Below are positions 57,001 through 64,000 of a stretch of 64,000 nucleotides of DNA, one piece after another; position 1 is the stretch's first letter; each line of letters opens with the position of its first letter. Source of the stretch: Tenacibaculum sp. M341. Lineage in GTDB: Bacteria > Bacteroidota > Bacteroidia > Flavobacteriales > Flavobacteriaceae. The notes under the pieces were generated by a model that did no database searches, was not told where the DNA came from, and worked only from the letters and a program-made list of their open reading frames with translations. A program made the position numbers and the translations under genes. The stretch is from the NCBI RefSeq assembly GCF_004337695.1, contig NZ_SJXJ01000015.1:51216-115215 (forward strand). Direction: 5' to 3'.

Positions 57001-60000
57001 TAGAACAGATCATCAGATACAGTTAAAAGGACACAGAATTGAGTTGAGTGAGATAGAGTATCAATTATTAACACATGAAACCATTACTGATGCGTTTGTT
57101 CTTATGAAAGAAAATGCACAAGGAGATACTTTTCTATGTGCATATTTCATTGCCAAGGAAGAACTGGGAACAGAGCTTCTTAGAGAGCATTTAAGTGTTA
57201 GAATTCCGACATACATGATGCCATCCTATTTTATGCAGATTGATGAAATTCCACAGACACATAATAATAAGATAGACGTTAGAAAATTACCTGAACCAAA
57301 GGCTAATATACAAACACGTTATGAGGCTCCAACAAATAATATAGAAAAAACAATTGGTGAAGTTTGGGAACAGACGTTAGGCGTTGAGAAAATAGGAATT
57401 AATGATAATTATTTCAATTTAGGAGGTGATTCTTTAAAGGCTATTGGTTTAATCTTTGAAATCAATAAACTATTACAATCTTCATTAACCATAGCGGATT
57501 TGTATACCTATCAAACGGTTGCTGAATTATCAAAGGCAGTATTTGAAGGAGACCTTCAGGTACAAGAAAAGGCATTAACATTGGCTACAGAAGAATTGTA
57601 TTCTTTTCAGGAAGATTATAAAGCTCATAATACTTTTTTAGATTCTTATGAAGAGGTATATCCTATGAACGGAATAGAAAAAGGTATGGTGTTTCATTCT
57701 TTGAAACGAGATTCTGATAATATTCATAAAATTCTATATCATGAGCAAAATATATATCCGTTATCTATAAAGAATTTTGATTTCGACGTTTTCAATCAGG
57801 CACTTCGTCTGATGATAAAAAAACACGATACACTGCGAAAAATTTTCGATTTAGAACATTTTGCTCATATTGTAAAAAAGGAAATTACTCCGGAGGTTAA
57901 TTTTATTGATATAAGAAATCTTTCAACTGAAGATCAGGAAAGCTATATTCATGAAAAAATGCAGGAAGAAAGAGTTAAGGCTACGGGGCTTTCTTTTTCT
58001 GTGCTATGGAGAATGAATATCATAAAAGTAAAGGATGATTTTCAATACCTTCTTTTTGACTTACATCATTCTTTATTTGATGGATGGAGTTTATCGTCAT
58101 TCATAACAGAGTTAAATAATATTTATTACCGTTTATTAAAAGAACCAGCATTTATTCCTGAAAACCTAAAAAGTTCATATAAGGATCAGATATTGGGAGA
58201 GATGATTGCAATAGAAAATTCGGCTAGCCAACAATATTGGAAAGAAGAATTAGAAGATTATGTTCGCTTGCAATTTGCTCCTACAGGACTAACTCATGAA
58301 TACAAGTATAGTAAGTTTGAAATGGGAGCCTCTTTAAGACAACAACTTGAAGAAGTAGCTATTCAGCATAGTACAAGTTTTAAGCATTTATGTTTTGCGG
58401 CCTATGTATATACTATGAAAATGCTTAGTTATAGCAATGACGTTACGGTTGGGATTATAACAAATAACAGACCTTTGGTTCCAGATGGGGAGGAGGTATT
58501 AGGGTGTTTCTTAAATACAGTTCCTTTCAGAGCACAGTTTAATGAAGAAATGACATGGAAAGACTATGTAAACATTATTGAACAAAAGCTAAGAGTTTTA
58601 AAGCACCATGAACGTATGCCATTTTACAAAATATTGGATATAATTGGCGAACAGAGTCAGGAAAATAACTCTATATACGATACTTCATTTAACTATATTG
58701 ATTTTAGAGTGTTCAATGATATGGTAGAAGAAGAGGAGCACAAAGGAAATGATGATGTAGCCTTGGAGTTCGATAATTATATGAATGAGAATACATTGTT
58801 GAATTTTTCAATGTTTGCCCATAATCAAGGTTTTAAGTTAGTTTTAACCTATTCAACCAGTGTTGTAGATGAACGTTTATTAGAGCAATTACGAACACAT
58901 TTTACCAATGTATTGCATATGTTCATAAACAACATTGATGCTCCAATGACGAACAATGCAATTATTTCAGAAAAAGAAACGAAGCAAATATTCAATGAAT
59001 TTAATGATTTAGAACTTTGTATTGAAGAAGGAGAAACCCTAATGTCATTATTCCAAAATCAGGTAGTTAAATTACCTAACAAGGAAGCGATTCGTTATGA
59101 AAATCAAATACTAACCTACAGAGAACTCGATCAAAAATCGAATCAGGTAGCTGTTTATCTAACTAAAGAAAAAGGAATAAAAGCAGGAGACATTGTTGGA
59201 GTATATCTTGATAGAGAATTAGATTTAATCCCTATACTTTTTGGAATATTAAAAATTGGAGCAGCTTACCTTCCTTTAGATGTTAAACACCCGCAGGAAA
59301 GAATAGTTTCTATCATTGAAGATTCAGAGTTGGGTATGATTATCACAAGGAATGAATATTTAAGTGATACGGAGGAAACTCATATTACTTTAGTAGATCT
59401 GGATAGGGAGTTAAGCGTTATATATGAACAAAGTAATGAGTTTAAGGATAAGTCGACTCCCGAAGGAATGTCTTATGTCATTTATACTTCAGGATCTACA
59501 GGGAAGCCCAAAGGAGTAATGATTGCGCATAAATCTGTAGTGAATTTATTGTTGGCAATGCATCGCAAATATCCAATTGAACAAGGAGATTCTTATTTAT
59601 TACAAACTAATTATGCCTTTGACGTATCCGTAGCAGAAATATTTGGATGGTACCAAGGAGGAGGTTCTCTAGTAATATTACCGAAATTAGAAAATAAAGA
59701 ACCTGCAAAAATTGTTAAGGTTATTGTGGAAAACAAGATAACACATGTGAATTTTGGACCTTCATTATTCTCAGTTGTTCAGGATGAATTGGAGGATATT
59801 GAGGTAACAAATATTGAAAGTCTTAAACATATTTTCTTAGCAGGTGAAGCACTTCCAGTAAGCATGGTTGAAAGGTTTAACAGTTTAAATACTAAGGCAA
59901 CTTTGGAAAACATCTATGGACCAACGGAAGGAACAATATTTAGTACATGGTATTCAACTGTCAACATGGATAAGGGAAGTACTTCTGTATCTATTGGTAA

Positions 60001-60850
60001 GCCGTTATATAATGTAAATGCTTATGTGTTGGATAAACAAAATAATATTCAGCCTATTGGAACTCCTGGAGAACTTTGTCTTTCAGGGGCAGGACTAGCA
60101 TTAGGCTATTTGAATAAACCGAAATTAACTCAGGAACGTTTTATTAAAAATCCTTTTGTAAATGGAGAGAATATGTATAAAACTGGTGATTTGGTTGCAT
60201 GGGATGTTGATGGAAACTTACGATTCTTAGGAAGAATAGATGACCAGATAAAAATAAGAGGAAATAGGGTAGAACTTGGAGAAATAGAAACAACATTTAA
60301 CAACATTGCAGGAGTAAAACAATCGTTTGTTCTAGTGAAGAATCATCACGGAACTCAGCAATTAGTTGCTTATATAAAGGGAAGTATAGAAAAAATTGAT
60401 ACCGTAAAAAGTAGTCTTGCAATGAAGCTTCCTGATTATATGATTCCAGAATCATTTGTTGTTCTTGATGAATTTCCAACTACGAGAAGTGGTAAGATTG
60501 ATAAAAAAGCCTTACCAGAACCTGATGTTGTAACAACAACAGTATATGTTGCACCTGAAACTGAATTAGAAAAACAACTCGCGCAAGTTTGGATAGATGT
60601 ATTAGGTATTGAAAGAATAGGAATTAACGATGATGTTTTTAAGCTTGGAGTTAACTCACTTGGCATTATGAAATTTATAGCAAAAATTCGTAGAGTACTG
60701 GATCTTGATGTTCCTTTTAATATTGCATTTAAGTATGTTACAATAAGTGAACTAGCAAAAGTATTGAGTCTTGCAATGGAAGAAAAAGACAACGAAGAAG
60801 ATACAGAGGATTACTCTATAACAGAGAGTTTTGAAGAAGGAGTTATATAA
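51044..60850 (+). CDS. NRPS subunit: TubC docking-C-A-T-C-A-T-C-A-T
   Basis: A 3,268-residue protein. Residues 1 to about 58 form a TubC-type N-terminal docking domain (NIDIRVIDDKLKISVP ... IRANKAALIAYV). Then come C9 (HHIISDG at 197), A9 (YTSGSTGNPKG at 665), T9 (Ser1057), C10 (HHSLFDGWS at 1266), A10 (1738), T10 (Ser2130), C11 (HHSLFDGWS at 2341), A11 (2814) and T11 (Ser3205 in LGVNSLG, with Val replacing the usual second Gly). Hand-read codes: A9 DLTKIGEVGK, Asn; A10 DFWSIGMVHK, one change from the Thr code DFWNIGMVHK; A11 DVANFAIIFK, unassigned but nearly identical to A5 of the giant NRPS. C10 and C11 are close copies of each other, with an unusual entrance motif (YPMNGxEKGMVF). T9 and T10 are of the GGDS form usually paired with E domains, though none is present. 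The acidic tail (EDYSITESFEEGVI) should dock the next TubC domain. Confidence 0.95.
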   Translation: MEELILKLKQENIDIRVIDDKLKISVPKTFTDSLLVEEIRANKAALIAYVNKTQSKDSVISSIPTTTKDHIFKLTSAQMRMFISDDLTGDSLVYNLPQAYEIQGVLDKTKLSEAFNSLINLHESLRTVFQLDSEHNPQQEILDSVNFEVEHYEASKSEVGSIIKKFVRPFDLSKGPLIRAALVNVNSELHILLVDLHHIISDGTSQEVLIHDFMQLYKGIELSKVNVRYRDYLNWYLSEENQSSIATQGAFWKNEFSGTLPLLNLPTDYVRPVEKSYKGATHQFQISKETASALKEIAQQNNSSLFSVLLSVYSVLLSKLSSQEDIIIGTPVAGRVHADLQRMIGVFVNTLALRVFPQQEKSFLGFLNEVSKKTIQCFDHQSYPYERLVDDLGVERNPAHNPLFDTLFILQNIEKDTSAIDSLEIQSYEHEQHSTSKVDLSLFAFEGEEGVLFKFEYALDLFTETTIQEFSAYFTRIIDQIVSKNELKISEITLLSESDRSELMNASIGKSQQFFNETTIISLFEKQALKFSNEVALVLGNQTLTYKELNERSNQLAHKLQALGVSTDVLVGLLLDKSIEAVISLLAVLKAGGAYLPIDVNYPEDRIQYILENSGVKVLITTNNYNTFNNESEITLLIDDFNEEEWSKEAPERKESLSNLCYVIYTSGSTGNPKGVMITHGALVNYIGWASDYYLEGIPATFPLYTSFSFDLTVTSIFIPLVTGGKVLIYKDVEEATSIESIILDNKVDTIKLTPSHLKIISISEKLSESFAKSTIKRLIIGGEELTHQLAKEIHSKFNGRIKIYNEYGPTETTVGCMVYEFDIEKTTVSVPIGNPISNMNTYVLDANLNPVPKGVVGELYIAGTGVGRGYLNNETLTKQRFVSNIVTPETLMYKSGDLAMWSKEGEMIFKGRIDDQVKIRGYRIELGEIEHHLMRHDFIDQVALILRRNANESDQYLCAYYVAKTEVFAENLVEYLKERIPEYMVPAHLIQVDTIPLTSNDKVDFSQLPDPKETNKELYVAPVNYQEEVMTNIWAEVLVLPRVGTNDNFFGLGGDSIRAIGIISKINKKFKCSLTVADLHSNQTIKELSELLDKKEDEKNKKLLEQTEVDLQTFQQEYKQKNNFLANYEEVYPMNGVEKGMVFYSMKDADRHVYHIQKIYPIPYRNFDLDIFKKTVSLVSEKHDALRKIYDLKNFAHIVLKEGTPEINYMDISDDSLTYQEKYKIVEEKMYEERYKEIVLSMSLLWRINIIKIKDDFHLLMFNSHHSLFDGWSLSSFISELYNVYFGLVENKNFIPTKLQSSYKDHIIEELSATNKAASVAYWKKELEGYQRLEFPTTGLQHEYKMNRFDLGADMRKSLEKIATNYGTSFKHLTFAAYIYAMRMLTYDNDITVGVVTNNRPLTIDGEQLLGCFVNTIPFRTIVPSDITWGDYIMLVENKLREQKYHERMPFYKVLEAIGEGSQETNPIFDTSFNYTDFRVLEGLMSEDEVDFSEQQGYVFESFMNNNTLFDFNINAESKGFILTICYSTTVLNDLLSERLFYYFKNILNKFISHAREKIDKNSILPEEERKYLLSVNDYLDNTINYPTEETIVSIFEKKAQEYPEKTAVVFEDETLSYKEVNNLANKIAHTLLNKGVVRGDKVGLLIEKTHHVIPIMLGILKAGGCYIPIDTEYPSNRINYIIEDSGVNLVIAKSEHASTINDKCDVVLWDTIINANDLTDNPEQVNSPEDLCYVLYTSGTTGKPKGVMLEHKNVVRLLINSELQFEFSENDVWAMFHNHCFDFSVWEMYGALLYGGTLVVLSSQEAKDPSIYLEKVLRHKVTVLSQTPTAFDGFMKACESSQSRTPNLRYVIFGGEALTPSKLSVWHESNPSVKLINMYGITEVTVHTSFKEITSQEMNKNASNIGQSIPTTLMYLFDGEQNLVPQGVTGEIYVGGLGVARGYLNKEALTNERFIQNPFKTNDILYRSGDLARLEENGELSYVGRTDHQIQLKGHRIELSEIEYQLLTHETITDAFVLMKENAQGDTFLCAYFIAKEELGTELLREHLSVRIPTYMMPSYFMQIDEIPQTHNNKIDVRKLPEPKANIQTRYEAPTNNIEKTIGEVWEQTLGVEKIGINDNYFNLGGDSLKAIGLIFEINKLLQSSLTIADLYTYQTVAELSKAVFEGDLQVQEKALTLATEELYSFQEDYKAHNTFLDSYEEVYPMNGIEKGMVFHSLKRDSDNIHKILYHEQNIYPLSIKNFDFDVFNQALRLMIKKHDTLRKIFDLEHFAHIVKKEITPEVNFIDIRNLSTEDQESYIHEKMQEERVKATGLSFSVLWRMNIIKVKDDFQYLLFDLHHSLFDGWSLSSFITELNNIYYRLLKEPAFIPENLKSSYKDQILGEMIAIENSASQQYWKEELEDYVRLQFAPTGLTHEYKYSKFEMGASLRQQLEEVAIQHSTSFKHLCFAAYVYTMKMLSYSNDVTVGIITNNRPLVPDGEEVLGCFLNTVPFRAQFNEEMTWKDYVNIIEQKLRVLKHHERMPFYKILDIIGEQSQENNSIYDTSFNYIDFRVFNDMVEEEEHKGNDDVALEFDNYMNENTLLNFSMFAHNQGFKLVLTYSTSVVDERLLEQLRTHFTNVLHMFINNIDAPMTNNAIISEKETKQIFNEFNDLELCIEEGETLMSLFQNQVVKLPNKEAIRYENQILTYRELDQKSNQVAVYLTKEKGIKAGDIVGVYLDRELDLIPILFGILKIGAAYLPLDVKHPQERIVSIIEDSELGMIITRNEYLSDTEETHITLVDLDRELSVIYEQSNEFKDKSTPEGMSYVIYTSGSTGKPKGVMIAHKSVVNLLLAMHRKYPIEQGDSYLLQTNYAFDVSVAEIFGWYQGGGSLVILPKLENKEPAKIVKVIVENKITHVNFGPSLFSVVQDELEDIEVTNIESLKHIFLAGEALPVSMVERFNSLNTKATLENIYGPTEGTIFSTWYSTVNMDKGSTSVSIGKPLYNVNAYVLDKQNNIQPIGTPGELCLSGAGLALGYLNKPKLTQERFIKNPFVNGENMYKTGDLVAWDVDGNLRFLGRIDDQIKIRGNRVELGEIETTFNNIAGVKQSFVLVKNHHGTQQLVAYIKGSIEKIDTVKSSLAMKLPDYMIPESFVVLDEFPTTRSGKIDKKALPEPDVVTTTVYVAPETELEKQLAQVWIDVLGIERIGINDDVFKLGVNSLGIMKFIAKIRRVLDLDVPFNIAFKYVTISELAKVLSLAMEEKDNEEDTEDYSITESFEEGVI

Positions 60851-60934
60851 TACTATACTTGATTTTAAGCCGTAACTAACGCAAAATTTATCATTTTATT
60901 TCAAGGTATAATTTGTCTTAACTACCAAACAGAA

Positions 60935-60966
60935 ATACATTCTTATAGGGGAATATAAGAGTGTAT
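60935..60966. repeat. Hairpin ATACATTCTTATA ... TATAAGAGTGTAT before the last NRPS
   Basis: Thirteen-base arms (60935-60947, 60954-60966) pair with one U-G wobble around a GGGGAA loop and end 23 bp before the ATG at 60990. No T-tract. Its position close to the start codon resembles that of the hairpin at 48298-48329 and suggests translational or processing control. Confidence 0.6.
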
Positions 60967-60989
60967 AAACATTAATTTTAAACACCACT

Positions 60990-63900
60990 ATGGAAAGCAG
61001 TATAGTTCTTAATATTATTCATAAGGCTAAAGAGAATGGAATAAAACTCTTTGTAGATCAGGGAGAGTTAAAATTTCGTAAAAAGAAAGAAGTAAAAATA
61101 TCAAGCGAATTGATTAATGAAATACGATTGAATAAAAAACAGATTATTCAGTTTTTTAGGAATGATATTTCTGAAATAAAACAAGACCGTAATCATGTTA
61201 TAAAAGTAGCAACGCGTCCTAAGAAAATTCCATTATCATTTTCTCAAGAACGATTATGGTTTATTGATAAACTTCAAGGTACATTAAACTACCACATGCC
61301 AGTTATTCTTCGTTTTAAGGAAGGAATTAATATTGATGGAATTAACTATGCTTTTAAAAAATTAATAGAAAGGCATGAAATATTAAGAACGGTTCTTAAA
61401 GAAGAGGAAGGAGTAGGATATCAAGAAATACAAACTTCTGACAATTTTGAAGTTTCTTATATAGAAACTCAGGAAGATAAGCTGGAAAGTTTAATTAAGG
61501 GATTGATGAAAATTCCATTTAAACTAGATTCAGATTATATGCTCAGAGCAAATATGCTTCATATCGATGAAGATGATCATATGTTAGTTATGATAATGCA
61601 TCATATAGCATCTGATGGCTGGTCTATGGTAATTCTGGCAAATGAAATGCTTGCTTTTTACAAAGAATATACGGAAGGGGTTTCAGTTCAATTCGGAGAT
61701 TTATCTATACAATATGCCGACTATGCTATTTGGCAAAGAGACTATTTGAATGATGAAGACTTAGAAAAAAAATTACTGTTTTTGGAAAATAGCTTAGCTG
61801 GTTTGGAACCCTTATCGTTACCCACTGATTTTCCTAGACCTATGCTACAAAGTACGCGTGGAGATTATTATAAATTTCAACTGGATCAACAAACAACTGA
61901 TCAATTAGTTTCACTATCAAAACAACATGGTGGTACATTATTTATTGTGCTACTTTCAATATACAAGATATTATTATACCGTTATACAGGACAAAAAGGT
62001 ATTTGCGTAGGTACTCCGGTAGCTAATCGTTCTCAGGAAGAAATATCAGAACTAATAGGCTTTTTTGTTAACAGTATTGCATTAAAAAGCGATGTTGAAG
62101 GTAAAAGTACTTATGAAAACTATCTAAAAACCTTAACAGACCAGACGCTTAAGGCGTTTAAATATCAAGACGTTCCTTTTGAAAAAGTAGTACAACGTAT
62201 TGAAAAAGAAAGAGATCAAAGTCGTTCTTCATTGTTTCAGGTAATGCTAACACTTCAGGAGGAAGAAAGTAATGATTTTGATAGAGAGGGAGGAATGGAA
62301 AGCGATAACGTTTTAGGATATAACAATCAATTTGCATCACTGTTATACGACCTAGACCTTACTGCTTTAAAGTGGGATACTGGGTTGTTAATCAGTATTA
62401 CCTATTCAACAGATTTATTTGAAAAGTCTACTATTATAAAGTTTGCAGAGCATTTTCAAGAATTAACAGCTTCCATTTTAGCGGATCCAAAAAGGTTAAT
62501 AGATGAGTTAACAATTCTTGGGAAGGAAGAACACAATTCAATTGTTAATGAATTAGGTGAAGGAGAAATAAAGAAAGATTATAAAGATTCTTCAGTTTTA
62601 ACTTTATTTGAAACACAAGTAAAGCAACATCCGGAAGCTATTGCTGTGAGGGGTGAAAATGATGTGTTAACATATAAAGAGCTTGGAGAGCGTTCAGATA
62701 GTATTGCTTATTACCTTTATAAAAAAGGTCTTAAAAAAGGGACTATTCTTCCAGTTTATGTAGAGAAGAGTCCGTTAGCATTGGTGTATATGCTTGGAAT
62801 ATTAAAAGGGGGAGGAGTTTTTGCACCAATAAATAGGTTACTACCTAAAGAAAGATTAGCAGGAATTTTAGAGGAGTTAAATGCACCATGGATATTTACA
62901 TCTCAGGCTTGTATCAATGAATTACCAAAAGAGTATCATAAAAACATCATTGATGCGTCTTTCGAAAAGGAGTTTTATAATCTGGAGAACGTTGAAACAG
63001 AAAAGCTTCCAACAGTTCATGGTAAAGATCTAGCTTATGTTGTTTACACTTCTGGAACAACAGGAAAGTCGAAGGGAGTAAAAGTAAACCATGAATCACT
63101 TTGTGAAAAAGCCTATATGTGGCAGGAGTTATATGGTTTAGATGAAACGACTCGATTGTTACAAATGGCTAACTTTTCATTTGATGTATTTATAGGAGAC
63201 TTCTGTAGATCGTTACTTTTTGGAGGGGAGATGGTATTATGTAAGGTTGAGAATTTTACTCCAGAAAAACTTAGTGAACAAGTAAATAAGCATCAAATTA
63301 ATATTATAGAGTTTACCCCTGGAATATTAGTTCCGTTTTTAGATTATACTTATACTAATTCAATAGCACTTGATAGTTTAAAAACAGTAATTATTGGATC
63401 GGATATTTTAAGTCTACATGATGCCAAAGAATTAAAAGAGAAATACGGAAAGACCATACAACTGTACAATAGTTATGGAGTTACAGAAGCAACCATTGAT
63501 TCAGCTTGTTTACTACTTAATGAATATGATTTTAATAATATAAGTAATGTTCCTATTGGGCGTCCTTTGTCCAACACGACACTTTACGTACTTGATAGTT
63601 GTGGGAATATTGTGCCCAGAGGAGTTATAGGGGAATTGTATATAGGCGGTTCAGGTGTTTCAGAGGGTTACTTAAACAGAGCAACTTTAACGGAAGAGCG
63701 TTTTGTAAATAACCCTTTCAGAAAGGGAGAGAAAATGTATCGTACCGGAGATTCGGCAAGGTGGTTACCAGATGGTAATATAGAATTCTTTGGAAGAAAA
63801 GACAACCAGATAAAACTTCGAGGATATCGTATAGAATTAGGAGAGATCATTAATCAGGTGGAGAGTCATGCAGGGGTAGATCAGAGTGTAGTAATTGTAA

Positions 63901-64000
63901 AAGGAAGTGGTAATGATCAGTATTTAGTTTGTTATTATACTAGTGCTTCTTCTTTAGTAGCATCTGAACTAGAGGAATATTTACAAGGTGTTTTACCGGA
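60990..64000 (+). CDS. NRPS subunit, partial: TubC docking-C-A(Orn-like)-... (continues past window)
   Basis: The frame is open from ATG 60990 to the window edge (1,003 complete codons). Residues 1 to about 60 form a second TubC-type docking domain (KENGIKLFVDQGELKFR ... IRLNKKQIIQFF). C12 has an L-acceptor-type MHHIASDGWS (His204-His205). A12 runs from about 540 to the edge, with YTSGTTGKSKG at 686, YRTGDSARW, and GRKDNQIKLRGYRIELGE. The window ends just before the A10 motif, so the last code residue and the carrier are not seen. The nine readable code positions, D-V-G-E-I-G-S-I-D, match the Orn code of gramicidin S/tyrocidine synthetases. Dab and possibly Dap belong to neighbouring codes, and the cluster makes Dap, so a diamino acid is secure while its chain length is less so. 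The docking domain matches the acidic tail of the preceding NRPS. Confidence 0.93.
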   Translation, partial: MESSIVLNIIHKAKENGIKLFVDQGELKFRKKKEVKISSELINEIRLNKKQIIQFFRNDISEIKQDRNHVIKVATRPKKIPLSFSQERLWFIDKLQGTLNYHMPVILRFKEGINIDGINYAFKKLIERHEILRTVLKEEEGVGYQEIQTSDNFEVSYIETQEDKLESLIKGLMKIPFKLDSDYMLRANMLHIDEDDHMLVMIMHHIASDGWSMVILANEMLAFYKEYTEGVSVQFGDLSIQYADYAIWQRDYLNDEDLEKKLLFLENSLAGLEPLSLPTDFPRPMLQSTRGDYYKFQLDQQTTDQLVSLSKQHGGTLFIVLLSIYKILLYRYTGQKGICVGTPVANRSQEEISELIGFFVNSIALKSDVEGKSTYENYLKTLTDQTLKAFKYQDVPFEKVVQRIEKERDQSRSSLFQVMLTLQEEESNDFDREGGMESDNVLGYNNQFASLLYDLDLTALKWDTGLLISITYSTDLFEKSTIIKFAEHFQELTASILADPKRLIDELTILGKEEHNSIVNELGEGEIKKDYKDSSVLTLFETQVKQHPEAIAVRGENDVLTYKELGERSDSIAYYLYKKGLKKGTILPVYVEKSPLALVYMLGILKGGGVFAPINRLLPKERLAGILEELNAPWIFTSQACINELPKEYHKNIIDASFEKEFYNLENVETEKLPTVHGKDLAYVVYTSGTTGKSKGVKVNHESLCEKAYMWQELYGLDETTRLLQMANFSFDVFIGDFCRSLLFGGEMVLCKVENFTPEKLSEQVNKHQINIIEFTPGILVPFLDYTYTNSIALDSLKTVIIGSDILSLHDAKELKEKYGKTIQLYNSYGVTEATIDSACLLLNEYDFNNISNVPIGRPLSNTTLYVLDSCGNIVPRGVIGELYIGGSGVSEGYLNRATLTEERFVNNPFRKGEKMYRTGDSARWLPDGNIEFFGRKDNQIKLRGYRIELGEIINQVESHAGVDQSVVIVKGSGNDQYLVCYYTSASSLVASELEEYLQGVLP

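Noticed and set aside
60851-60989. A rho-independent terminator between the last two NRPS genes
   Set aside because: The stem at 60935-60966 is strong but is followed by a mixed sequence without a T-run, and the next gene starts 23 bp later and depends on the previous subunit by docking.
1-64000. CRISPR arrays, tRNA or rRNA genes, insertion sequences, phage genes
   Set aside because: I looked for spaced direct repeats, tRNA-like cloverleaf stretches and transposase motifs in the gaps and found none; the long repeats seen are NRPS domain copies.

Overview
The window (about 34% G+C by eye, every gene on the + strand, no obvious Shine-Dalgarno sequences) looks like a marine flavobacterium or close relative (Bacteroidota). 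This rests on the AT-rich codon use, a UpxY-type NusG relative, Flavobacteriia-style signal peptides ending in AQ, and the style of the NRPS proteins. The species cannot be named from sequence alone. The window is almost entirely one nonribosomal peptide synthetase (NRPS) cluster of more than 62 kb. It runs off the right edge and probably begins at or just left of the left edge.

Layout. (1) 1-498: a decayed UpxY/LoaP-type specialised NusG antiterminator. (2) 550-1407: an Fe(II)/2-oxoglutarate oxygenase. (3) 1461-7916: an initiation NRPS, FAAL-T-C-A(Asn)-T-E, expected to make an N-acyl-D-Asn starter. (4) 7950-16371: accessory genes. These are an anchored M19 dipeptidase, the SbnA/SbnB-like pair for L-2,3-diaminopropionate (Dap), a secreted beta-lactamase-fold serine hydrolase, an Asp/Glu-type racemase, a luciferase-like monooxygenase paralogue and a FOXRED2-like flavoprotein. 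(5) 16504-41724: an 8,406-residue NRPS with six A domains and seven C domains; its second A domain carries an inserted luciferase-like monooxygenase (MOX). (6) 41830-44730: a TauD-family oxygenase and an asparagine synthetase, lying between a C domain and the A domain that should follow it. (7) 45061-64000+: four more NRPS genes (A-T-C; partial C-A-T; TubC-C-A-T-C-A-T-C-A-T; TubC-C-A...), the last cut by the window edge.

How it fits together. I read the ten specificity-code residues by hand against the PheA frame. Assuming colinearity, the chain is: acyl - D-Asn - Asn - Gly (MOX, so possibly alpha-hydroxy-Gly, followed by an E domain) - X (aromatic-like code) - D-Asn - D-X - X - X - Gln - Asn - Thr-like - X - Orn/diamino - continuing. 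Four Asn modules and one Gln-like module sit with a cluster asparagine synthetase and two Fe/2OG oxygenases that could hydroxylate residues. An N-acyl-D-Asn start plus secreted or anchored hydrolases recalls the prodrug logic of colibactin, xenocoumacin and zwittermicin. No thioesterase, transporter or phosphopantetheinyl transferase is visible here, so release and export must be encoded further right or elsewhere.

The non-coding gaps are not blank. Most gaps of 100 bp or more carry an inverted repeat without a downstream T-tract, and several share an ATACYATTT/AAATRGTAT arm. Domain order, motifs and hairpins are seen directly. Product structure, prodrug activation and antitermination are inference.
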